Both the position numbers and the translations under genes were made by a program. From NCBI GenBank assembly GCA_003339415.1, contig PDHQ01000022.1:62001-126000 (forward strand): DNA of 64,000 nucleotides. The letters run 5' to 3'. Below, in pieces: positions 21,364-31,072 of the stretch. The DNA comes from Ophiocordyceps camponoti-saundersi (nom. inval.). Its lineage: Eukaryota; Ascomycota; Sordariomycetes; Hypocreales; Ophiocordycipitaceae. The first letter of the stretch is position 1. Each line of letters begins with the position of its first letter. Below the pieces are notes generated by a model. The model ran no database searches. It saw only the letters and a list, made by a program, of their open reading frames with translations, and was not told where the DNA came from.

Positions 21364-22981
21364 ATGCCTCTCGATATCCCCATCCTTCTCCACGGAGAGC
21401 AAAAAATGTCGAACCCTTCAGTTGATCCGTGGAAATCGTCTTCACTGGGAACAGGCGGTACAGGTCCGCCTCCTAATCCCGACATCATCCATAACCACTA
21501 CTACGCGACGGGTCCGAAACCCGTGCGCTGGTACCGCCGTAAACGCTTCGCTTGGACTGTTATTGCCGTCGTCGTCTTCGTCGCTGTTGCTTCGGCTGTT
21601 ACGCTCGGCGTCGTTCTCAAGTTTCAGGTCGGAAAGAGTCGAATGCCAGAAGGAGGGGTGAGCGTTGACCATGATGACAGTTCTCCTCGACTGACCGATC
21701 AGGTTGCGCCGTCTTCGTCGACTTCATCTCACTTGAGTTCATCGACGGCGCCGTCGTCGACATCGGGAATCACCCCTGATACGCTTTCGCCGGCATCTTC
21801 CAAACCTACCTCGGAGACGACGGCGCACTCGAGCTCGACAACCATGTCTACGTCTTCCTCATCGTCAACTGCGACGAGCATGGCGGCAGCCGAGACTCCG
21901 ATAGTGGTATACACCGTCTCTGAGAAATCGCAGCTGGCATCAGTGTATCTTGACAATGAACAAGCAAAGCTACGTCGCCGCCTCCTCGTCTGGCAAGACG
22001 AGAAGAGCGATCTAATCATCACAGACTGGTCCGTCGGGAACAAGACCCATTATCGCCTTCGAGACCAGCTCAGATCCAGCATACCGGACGCCCGAGTCGG
22101 GACTCCGCTCGCCATGGCGGGCAGCAGCTCTGGCTCCGTTCACCTCTTCTTCCTAGATACGCAAAACGCACTCTCCCACGTCTTCCAGACCGGCACCGGC
22201 TTATGGGAGAGGAGTTCGCTGAGCAAAAGCAACGGTCCTATCTTCGCTGCTGACTCTTCGCCCCTCTCGGCCTCGTGGCACCGAATCAAGAACGGCATGG
22301 ACGTGCTCGTTGTCGCGTACGCAAGCTCTCAAGAGCTGCGTCTCGCGATGACGGATAAGCCGGCCGCGGACAGCACTTGGTTGGATGTCGACGTGGCGTC
22401 ACTCCCGGGCGCCGTACCCGGTCAGGAAGGGAAGCCTCGCTTCGCTGTAGCTGGAGACTGGCGAACCAGGGCGGGAAGCCAACCGCTGCTGATGGCGGTT
22501 TTGGTAGAGGATGGCCTCTTTGCTTATGAATGTTTTATCGGTACTTGGCCACCAGAGTCTTCCACGCCGTGCCGTCAGACGAGTTCACTTCAAGGTATGT
22601 CTATATCCTCCCGATCTTTGAGAACGGGACTCAAACGCTGACACGACATACATAGACGAAAAGGGTCGAAACCCTGCTGCGGCTCCAACGCCGAAGCAGC
22701 TCAGCTGGATCCGCCTTGGTGGCAGCCCGGACGGATACGACTTTGGCCTCATCAGCCTCGGCGAGGACGGCTTCATCAGCGAAGACCTGGTCGGAGCCGG
22801 GTTGTCGAGAAAAGCTGGGCAGGGTTTCGACACCAAGATGGCTGTCCGGGGGATCTCGGCGACGGAAGAGGCTGTGCTGTTTGCTGCGGCGGGTGACGAT
22901 GTTTACATATATAGACAGAGGACGGATGACGGGACTTGGAAGGCAGAGGGGCAACTGATGCCAGGCCGGGGTGGGACGTAG
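21364..22981 (+). CDS. Single-pass membrane protein with fungal fucose-lectin-like propeller
   Basis: Two exons, 21364-22594 and 22656-22981 (intron 61 bp, GTATGT..CTGACAC..TAG); 518 aa. Order: cytosolic Pro/Gly-rich N-terminus, basic RRKR then a membrane helix (about residues 60-80, FAWTVIAVVVFVAVASAVTL), a Ser/Thr-rich stalk to about 175, and a beta-propeller-like domain to the end. That domain has the repeated pattern of fungal fucose-specific lectins: strand motifs such as RVGTPLAMAGSSSGSVHLFF, then FLDTQNALSHV, and WHRIKNGMDVLVVAYASS. Sugar binding is inferred only from this resemblance. The type II orientation would place the propeller outside or in the secretory lumen. Start 21364 or 21406 (MSNPSVDPW) are both possible. 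Confidence 0.75.
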
Positions 22982-23174
22982 GATAGTAGACATGAGGAAG
23001 ATAGGCAGAAGTCATTGTCATCAACTTGTTAACGATTCATCAGTGTATCACCAATCCAATTGTCTGCGCATGATTCAAGCTAATCCTCGAAAGTCACGAA
23101 ACATAATGTCCACACCCATATCCAGCTTCCAACGACTTCAAGAAGCAATCCAACTCCCTCACAGCAGCCTCTGA

Positions 23175-24362
23175 TCACGGGTTCTCATACAACGGCGGCA
23201 CAGACTTCGCCGTCTGAATCCTAGCGGGCTTCTTCAACCTAGAGAAGTCGACGCCGTCCAAGGCCCGCAGGTTGATCGGGTGGGAGTTAGCCAACCACAT
23301 CTTGATGGTGCGGTTCTCCTCCGTGTCCGGCAGCTGGTCCAGCTCAGGCTCGTTCTCGTTGGTCATGAAGGTGCCGCATGTCTTGCAGAAGGTCTTGCTC
23401 GTTAGGCATCTTCCGAATTTGTATCTTGTGATGTCGGCTTCGTTGCCGGAGAGGATGACGGAGCCTTTTTCGGGGTAGAGCCAGATGTAGGCGTTCTATC
23501 ATGACCTTGAGCATCAGTAAACTTTCTCGTCTTGTTTCGGGCTGTTATTGTTGTTTCTTTACCCTCTCGCAGATGCTGCAGTTGCATTCGATCACGTTGC
23601 CCTCGTACGTCTCGTCTAGAGGCTTGGTTGAGACGGCTAGGCCTAGTTTGCCGCAGTGGCAGGTTCCGGTGTAGATTTTCTTGCCCTCTACTTCGGGGGG
23701 GAGGGGGCCTTTGTACTTGTGAGGCACGTATGGGTCTCCGAGCGAGGCTCCGTCGAATCTGGATGTGGTCTTCATCAGTTCGTGGTTTACTGAGGAGAGA
23801 GAGAGGTGAAGGGAAAGCGGTGGTTTATACGGGATTCGTTCCAAGTCCCAGGTGTTAAAGTCTTGGATGGAGTGAACCTGACATGGTGAGTTCATCAGTC
23901 TCGATTCCGGTATAAGGGTAGGTTATCGAAGGGGTGGCATTCTTTACTCACGTTCAAGACTCTCTTCTTGTCTGGAGGGCCGTCAGGGAACTCTCCCAAC
24001 ACAGGCGTGCCGCAAGTAGAACAAAACTATGAGACCATGTCTCAGCCTCGGCGTATATGCATGCAGGCTGGAAAGAGGGAGTCTTCTCTCTCTCTCTCTC
24101 TCTCTTTTGCATAGCAAACCTTGTGAAGCCAGTTCTTGGGACCAAAGGTGTAGCTGCTAAGGTCCTCATCGGAACCCTTGATGACACGAAAGGCACCATC
24201 AGCGGCGCCCACGAAAACGCCCAGGTAGCCCTTTTTCGTGCAGATGCTGCAGTTGCAGTCGTACAGCGACTTGATCTCCGGCAGCTCAGCCTCGTAAACG
24301 TAGCGGCCGCAGTGACAATTGCCTCGATAGGTGCAGAGCTTCTCGCTCGATGTCGTCGTCAT
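23175..24362 (-). CDS. GFA/CENP-V-type protein with two glutathione-dependent formaldehyde-activating domains
   Basis: Five exons on the minus strand: 24362-24120, 24026-23952, 23877-23831, 23758-23563 and 23495-23175; 293 aa. The first GFA domain shows GNCHCGRYVYEA, CNCSICTKKGYL and FCSTCGTPVLGEF; the second shows GTCHCGKLGLAV, CNCSICERNAYIW and TFCKTCGTFMTNE. These Cys sets (CHC, CNCSIC, CxxCG) bind structural and active-site zinc in the GFA family, which includes S-(hydroxymethyl)glutathione synthase. Two tandem domains are common in fungal members; actual formaldehyde-glutathione activity is unproven. Intron 3 (72 bp) is a multiple of three; removing it gives ERIPFDGASLGDPYVPHKY, the expected family linker. 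A purine-rich GA repeat sits in intron 1. Confidence 0.88.
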
Positions 24363-25089
24363 GGCTGCTGTTGCGTGTCTGTCGGCTTGAAGGGTGGGAG
24401 AGTCTGAGAGAGTGAGGGGAGATGGAGATGGGGAAAAGCTGTGCTTACTTTGGCTTCTTGGCGGGTGTCTTTGTAAGGTAAGACGGTTCGTTAGTGGTGT
24501 TGAGCTATCATAATTTATGACGCAGATCTCAGTCTTACCGGCACTTTTGGTACGAGAAGACTCTGTCAGACAATGGCTGTCATCACCGTGCCTCCTTTAC
24601 GAAGAGTTAAAGGTGCATTTATGCCGAAGTGTGTGCATATAAGGTCTGCATGTAGGGATAAGGAGCATGGATATCCGTACAGAGATCAAAATGGAAACTA
24701 TCCTCCTCATTTCCGCAGTCTTAGAGATGCTCCTAGCAGTGGTAGGTAGGTAGGTAGACAAGCAGGCAGCTAGATAGATAGCCGGTGACTCTGATTCATA
24801 GCTTGAGCTCTCAGACCATTTCCGGTCCGGTCCCCGCACGGCCCACCCTGTCTTTTGGTGGGGCGGCCACCGGTCCGGTCCGGGGTTCGGGCGCTAGTCC
24901 CATTTAGGATCAAAGTAAACAAACGAGCAGCCGTTGGCCCTCTCTCTCTGTTTACATGTGTTTTTTTCTCCCTTTACTCTTCTACTCTCAAGGCTCTTCT
25001 TCTTGAATCGCTTCGAGAGAGAACATTCCATCTCCGCTGGACTCCAAGAGAACATTCTTTGACGAGCGTCAAGAAAACCCCGGGAGTCA
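24363..25089. other. Divergent intergenic region between GFA and coiled-coil genes
   Basis: No supported gene. It includes a (GTAG)n-type repeat at about 24739-24760, and inverted CCGGTCCGG motifs at about 24824-24835 and 24869-24882 that could form a small hairpin. Both flanking genes are transcribed away from it. Confidence 0.45.
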
Positions 25090-26850
25090 ATGGCCGACGC
25101 AGACCTCCCCATCGCGCTGCGCAAGCCCCGGCGCAGCATCACCGGCGCCTGCTCCCGGCCCGCTCCGACCCCATGCGACCCCCAAACGCCGCGGCGGGCC
25201 AAGCGAGCCGTGCGCTTTTCCGATCCGGGACCAGGATCGCTGCGCACCACCGGCCTAACACCTATGATCAAGCGCACATCCATCGCCACACCTCAGCGTC
25301 GTCGCGCCTCTACACCCAACAGGACGACGACGACGACGACTCCGAGTAAGACGGCTCGATCCGACGCGGTGCCTGCTCGTGAAGTCGCGCCGAAATGCAT
25401 TCGTCAGACGGCGGATGGAAGGGTCGAGCGTCGGATCCGGCGCAACAACTTTCGCGAGCTGCTTAATAGGTTGGAGCAGCAGAAGAAGAGCCGGACCAGA
25501 GAGATGGCGAGGCTCAAGGCCGAGATCAAGGCCAGGGATAGAGATATATACGAGTTGCGGAACGCTACCATCATCGTCGACACGGAGCGGATATGGGACT
25601 TGGAGAGACAGGTGACGGAGCTCAAGGAGGAGCTCGAGGTTCGATCGACAACCGGTCACGGCATCTACGATTGGGTTAGAGATTCCCTTGGAAACGAAGA
25701 AAACGACGACGACGACGAGGCGACGATTCCCTTCTCGGATAACGATCAGGAAGACCACTTCGGTGACATGGCAGTGCTGAACCTCGCCGCGAGCACGCCG
25801 TCGCGAGCCCTCCGGTCCCGAGATCCCCTGACGCCACCGGCAACGAGCCCAACCGGCCCCGCGACACCCTGCTGTCCAGACGCCGCCGAACGGGCCGACG
25901 CCGCGGTGCAGGCCAGCTTTACCGATCCGCGTGTAGAGGAGGAGCTCGCGTCGCTGCGTCTCGAGGTCAAACGGCTGACGACGACGCTGAACTCGCATCG
26001 TGACCTTGGCGAGCGAATCGGTCGTCACCTCCACGCTTCTGGATCGTTTGACGGCTTCGAGGCTATGGAACAGCAGATCGAAGACCTGGTTCAAACGCTA
26101 TCGGATCGAACGGCGACGCTTTCGAAGCTTACGTCTGACATCGCCGCCCTCGGATTCCCAGGCCACGATGCCGGCGACATGCTAGCCTCCCTGGCATCTG
26201 GCTTCCGCTCCGCAAGGCTGGAACTCGAATACCTGACGCCAGGCGAATTGACGCTGCCGCTGACGTCTCACGGACCCCAAGTCTTGGACGAGCTCCTCTC
26301 TCGACTCCGGCACCTGGCCAAGGGCGCGGTAGAAGACGAGGCGACGATAGACGAATACCACGCCACGGAGCAATCCCTCCGCAAGCAACTCGACGCCCGC
26401 GTCTCCGCCATGAACGACCTCTCGACCGAAGCAAGCCAAGCGCAAAAACTACTCTCCGAGCAACGCATAGCCAACGACCGACTCCGGCACGCAATCGACG
26501 GCTACGCCCGCGACATGTCCGAGCTAGAAGCCCTAATCGAGCGGATGGAAAGAGAGGGCGTGGCAGCGACGACGGCTCGCGACGCCTCCATCGTCGCGCT
26601 CGAGGACAGACTTTCCGAGGCGCTGGACCGGGCTGGTCGTCTCCAGAGGGAGGTCTCGGCTGCGGGGGACGTGGGCGTCGTCGCTGCGCTGGCGATGAGG
26701 GATGCGCGCGTCCTCGAGCTTAGGGCTGAACTTGGGCGGCGGGAGGAGTCGGTTGCTAGGCTTGAGGCTGGGCTTGATGCTGAGAGGGTTAGGGCTAGGG
26801 AGGCGATGAGGTGTGTTGTTGAGATTGGGAAGGGGTTTTTGGAGGCTTGA
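25090..26850 (+). CDS. Coiled-coil protein of unknown function
   Basis: Intronless, 586 aa. The first 110 residues are basic and Pro/Thr-rich (RRSITGACSRP, TPQRRRASTPNRTTTTTTPS), likely disordered and possibly phosphorylated at S/T-P sites. Heptad-type coiled coil follows at about 115-200 (FRELLNRLEQQKKSRTREMA), an acidic break (NEENDDDDEATIPFSDND), a Pro/Thr linker, then long coiled coil from about 275 to the end. The middle has a short less helical part (..SDIAALGFPGHDAGDMLASL..). The layout resembles fungal septation or spindle-pole scaffold proteins, but no diagnostic domain was recognised, so I assign no function. Confidence 0.85.
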   Translation: MADADLPIALRKPRRSITGACSRPAPTPCDPQTPRRAKRAVRFSDPGPGSLRTTGLTPMIKRTSIATPQRRRASTPNRTTTTTTPSKTARSDAVPAREVAPKCIRQTADGRVERRIRRNNFRELLNRLEQQKKSRTREMARLKAEIKARDRDIYELRNATIIVDTERIWDLERQVTELKEELEVRSTTGHGIYDWVRDSLGNEENDDDDEATIPFSDNDQEDHFGDMAVLNLAASTPSRALRSRDPLTPPATSPTGPATPCCPDAAERADAAVQASFTDPRVEEELASLRLEVKRLTTTLNSHRDLGERIGRHLHASGSFDGFEAMEQQIEDLVQTLSDRTATLSKLTSDIAALGFPGHDAGDMLASLASGFRSARLELEYLTPGELTLPLTSHGPQVLDELLSRLRHLAKGAVEDEATIDEYHATEQSLRKQLDARVSAMNDLSTEASQAQKLLSEQRIANDRLRHAIDGYARDMSELEALIERMEREGVAATTARDASIVALEDRLSEALDRAGRLQREVSAAGDVGVVAALAMRDARVLELRAELGRREESVARLEAGLDAERVRAREAMRCVVEIGKGFLEA

Positions 26851-27014
26851 GGGGGGGGATTCAGTGGCTGGTTATGGGGAGGCGATTCAGGGGTTGGATG
26901 ACTGTGAGGCATTGTGATGTAAAAAGCTGTCATCTCTTATTTCTTACCCTTTTATCCATTTTCTTCTCTCTGTCTCTTTCCGTCGATATCAGGGCCTCTC
27001 TTGTAACCGGTGGC

Positions 27015-27070
27015 TGATGCTGGTGATGCTGGTGATGCTGGTGATGCTGGTGATGCTGGTGATGCTGGTG
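27015..27070 (+). repeat. 9-bp tandem repeat (GATGCTGGT)n
   Basis: About six near-perfect copies of GATGCTGGT downstream of the coiled-coil gene and before the convergent P450 gene, passing into GATGAT repeats. A CATCAT-type microsatellite follows at about 27203-27245. Non-coding by context. Confidence 0.85.
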
Positions 27071-27301
27071 ATGACGATGATGATGCTGATGATGCCTTTG
27101 GCCAAGGTGCAAACACTTCCGTTGTCTCTTCTCATCCCCCTATGAACAACAGACGAGTTAATCATACTATAGACACGCAAAGTCCTTTCCATTTCTTCTT
27201 CATCGTCATCGTCATCATCATGATTATCATCATCATCATCAACGTCATATCAACCTCCCTCATCTCATCAATGATACACCCCCATCCTCCCCTTTCAATC
27301 C

Positions 27302-29291
27302 CTACAACCTTCTCAGACTAACATAACAGTCCTTGGGAAGATTCACAAGCCTCTCCGTCATCCCCCACCCATCAAGCGCCTCATCAATACCCTCAAAGGC
27401 AAAACTCCACGTCAACAGCGTCACCGTCGTCCTCAGCTTAAGATACGCCTGCTTCCTCCCAAAGCACTGTCTCGGCCCGCTGGAAAAGGCCAGACTAGGA
27501 CCGGCCTGGGGATCAAAGGCGCCGTCCTTGAGCCATCTTTCAGGTCTGTACTCAGCCACGTCGTCGCCCCAAGCCGGCACCCTATCCTTGGCTGCCCTGC
27601 AGGCTTCGGACCGGAGCGTTTCGGGGATGGGCAGCGCGGGCTCCGTCATGGACGGTCCGGTGAGGGAGATGATGACGTCGGTGCCGGATGGGATGGGATA
27701 GCCTAGGATTTGCGTGTCGCAGGTTGCCTTTCGGACGATGAGCGTCGCTACTGAGGCGCAGCGAAGGGATTCTTCCAGTACGGCGTCGAGGTAAGGCACC
27801 GATGCTGAGACTACTTCTTCCACCGTCGGGAGACGGCTCTGCGAAAGGGCTTCGGGATGGCCGGCGTGGATGGCGCGTCGAAGGCGGGATTGGATGTCTT
27901 GATGGCGAGTCATTTGCTTCACCCACCAGGCCAGCAGCGCCGCCGTGGTATCGTGACCACCGAGGAGGTAACCCAGAACCTATGTAGATGCGACATGAGA
28001 GACCTGGTCAATGGACGGAGAAGCCATGTCTTGAGGGGGGTAGACGTTACCTCGTCTCGGATGGCAGGCGAGTAAAAGTCCGGCGTCCTTCCCGCCTTGC
28101 CGGCCGCCATCTTCTCCCTCCGGAGCAGCTCATCCAGCGCGCTCTCAGCCACGCTTCCGTCACCCACAGCCGCCAGCCGATGCAGGCTCTTGGCCGTCTG
28201 TCTCCGCAGCAACCTCCGTCGATAGCAATGAGCCCGGGCATGACTGGGCTTAAGCAAAGCCAGCCACTGAGCGAGGGTCGAAAAGGGACTGCCCTGAGCG
28301 ATGGAGACCATATCGGCGATGTCCAACAGCGCCTCCGTCTCCGGACCTTGCTCCGCGCGGGGAAACACGACCGGACCGGAGCCAGCATCGTCTAGCCGGA
28401 AGCGTCGCACTCGCTCCGTCTCCTTGGTCAGCGCCGCCTCTGCCTTTTCCATGCCGAAGGCGGCGCTGGAAATCATGTCCAGCGTCGCGAGACAGAGGTC
28501 ATGATCTGCGGCGAAGGGACGGTTCCCAGCTAGCGAATGCTTCAGTCGCCATAGCTCGACTAGAAGCATGGCTCTATCATAGACGCGAGGGGCGACGACC
28601 TGGTTTGAATGAAAACATGTTCAGCGTGAGCCGCATAAGCAGTGAATCACACGATACGCACCTCCTTGAGAAAGCCAGCCGTCATCAAATCCCTCAGCAG
28701 CTCACGATGGCGTCTGAATCGCGGATCGCTCGACTGCATGGTAAAGTGGAAATTAGGCGCGGTGATTCCAACGCATTCACGCGTACGAGAACCTCGATCG
28801 AACTCCTTTATCCGCCGGGCGCAAATGTCGACCGCAGTCCGATAGTCGGATACGATGACGGTGGGAGGCCGAAAGGGTAAGAGAAAGGCTTGTGAGATGG
28901 GCGCGTCGTGAAGTCGAGGCTGGCTCCAGATCCAGCGTCGACGATAGGCCGCCTGTTTCATCTCCCGCACGTCGCCGAGGAGTCTCCGGGCCGAGTCTCG
29001 GTTGTAGGGGATGCCGGGGAGGGGACGGGGTAAGGCCCGGAGGTAGAGGATGAAAGCCACCAATGCGGCGACGAGGGTCATGGACAGCGTCATGAGCGCC
29101 CAGTATTGTTGTTGTTGTTGTTGTTGTCCGTGGCCGAAGATGCTGAGGGTTAGGATGCTGGCTGGGGAGAATAGCTCTTGGCTCTTGGTTGTCCACCAGA
29201 GGCCGTCATGATGATGGTGATGATGGTGATGAGGGAGACTGGGCGGGCTTGAGTCCGGAGGGTGATGCTGTTGGCCTACTGATGGCGACAT
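27302..29291 (-). CDS. Cytochrome P450 monooxygenase
   Basis: Three exons on the minus strand: 29291-28662, 28599-28051 and 27979-27302; 618 aa. P450 hallmarks in order: an N-terminal membrane anchor (MTLVAALVAFILYLRALP), the I-helix LLGGHDTTAALLAW, the K-helix EESLR (ExxR), the meander AEYRPERWL, and the heme loop FSSGPRQCFGRK with the Cys ligand. It is an ER heme monooxygenase using a P450 reductase; the substrate cannot be told. The first 65 residues before the anchor are unusual: His-rich and poly-Gln, encoded by CAT and CAA repeats. An internal ATG just before the anchor (MTLSMTLVAA) would give a normal P450 N-terminus and may be the real start. No biosynthetic cluster is visible next to it. 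Confidence 0.9.
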
Positions 29292-30193
29292 GATGATGAT
29301 GGTCGGGCTTGAATCACGAAGACGAGCATTAGATTGGAGGAGGAGGAGGAGGGATATTTACCGTGACTGACCAGGGGGGTTTTGGTGTGGGTTGAATGAG
29401 ACTTGAGCATGGATAGAGCCACGTTGTAGGTATGCATGTACCTACATATATGCCGCGTCCGTCGGCTTCTGGGCCTGCAGGGGTCGGCTCTAAGGCCGAT
29501 GATGATGGTGATGGTGGTGATGAGGATGATGATGGTGTCTATGTATCTGCATGCTGCTGCTAATGTGTGAGTGTGTGTCATTGATGCTGCTCTTTGTCTC
29601 TCTCTCTCACTTACACACACACACACATGCAGACGCACACCAACTAGGTAGGCATCTCTCCTCTCTCCTCTTCCGAGAGTCCCCCCTATTCTATTCTCTT
29701 TGTCCTCCCTCCCTCCATTGCCTAAATTCCCTCTTTGACTGGTCCCGGCCCGGGTCTCGACGTCCGACGACTCGTACATCTCCTCCTCCATCTTACATAC
29801 CTGCGGGTATACATACATACATACATACACTCTCTCCATTGCCGGTGACACTCGCACCAACCAGATGTTGTTGTTGCTACGCTTTTTCCTCTCTCGTCAA
29901 CGTACATGCATACATACATGCCTATTACCTACCTATCTGCTTACCTACCTACGATACACATATATCCCGTGCACACATATCTTCCCGTATACAGCACCGT
30001 CCAAGTGATGCATGATACCGCCCCGGTTCGTTCGGTTTGCTGGCTTCTCGGGTTTGTTTGTCCTCCCAATGGTTAAAAGACACGATCGCCTTGTCGTATC
30101 CCATTGGCCTCTATCTCTGTCTCCGTCTCTCTCTCTCTCTTTCTCCGTATCTGCCTCTGTCTCGGCCCTCTTCAAGCCACCCCCTCACGTTTG

Positions 30194-30227
<34 letters not shown>

Positions 30228-31072
30228 TATCATAATACGGATTATGTATGTATAATATCAGCATCTAATTCCATCACTATGCAGCAATAAAAACCCTCCC
30301 TCTCGACCACCGATTCGGCCCAAGCCATCTACATATCTGTGCGCTCGAGACACCGCACGGGACTCTGCCTTACCGGCTGTACGCCCGTTAATCGCCGGCC
30401 CGGTTGTTTCTCTAATAGGGAATTTTGCCTGTAAACCTTTTTTTTGCTTCTGTTGCTTTTTCCAATTGGCCAAGACTGAGTGAAAAAGGGGGGGGGGGGG
30501 GTTGTCTTTGAAGTGGATGTGTGTATGGAAAGCCACATCTCTCTCTCTCTCCCCCTCTCCCTCTCTTTCTTTCTCTCTCTTCTTCCTCTCTCTTCTTCTT
30601 CTTCTTCTTCTTCTTCTTCTTCTTCGGTCCCTCCAACAAACGTCGTCTTTTTATGGTTTCCCCCCCCATTCATAACTCATCATTAAAGACGCAAGGGCCC
30701 GAGACATGAAACGGGGCTTCCTTCGTATTGCATGTAAGAATGTATAGCTCCATCTCTGAACCCTTGGATCGCTGTCTTAGTTTAGTCGGGAGATGGCCCT
30801 CGATTGTCGAGATGGATCATGGCCTTTGTTTTTGTCTTCGCTTCGACTTCATCGTTCCATGCATGTCGCGCATATTATATTAAATTCATCCCGAGTCATC
30901 GTTATCTCTGGCTCTTCAACGACCAAGGGAGCTGTGGTATCCGTATCCGTACATCTATATAAATACACTTGTATCCCTGTAGCTAATCGAGTCGCTCATT
31001 GCTCATCTGCCCTTGTCTGTCTTGTGATCATGAGAGAGAGACATGTTTATCTCTGTGTCTATCAGAATCCTC
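29292..31072. other. Microsatellite-rich intergenic region
   Basis: No gene supported. It contains GGA, GATGGT, CA, (CATA)n (about 29812-29828, 29909-29920), (ATC)n at about 30194-30227, a 14-G run at 30488-30501, CT repeats and (TTC)n at about 30591-30626. ORFs seen here are repeat translations. Confidence 0.55.

Noticed and set aside
30329..30709. Several ORFs with poly-Glu/Lys or poly-Ser/Phe around the CTT and CT arrays
   Set aside because: They are translations of microsatellites, open in several frames on both strands, with no conserved motif.
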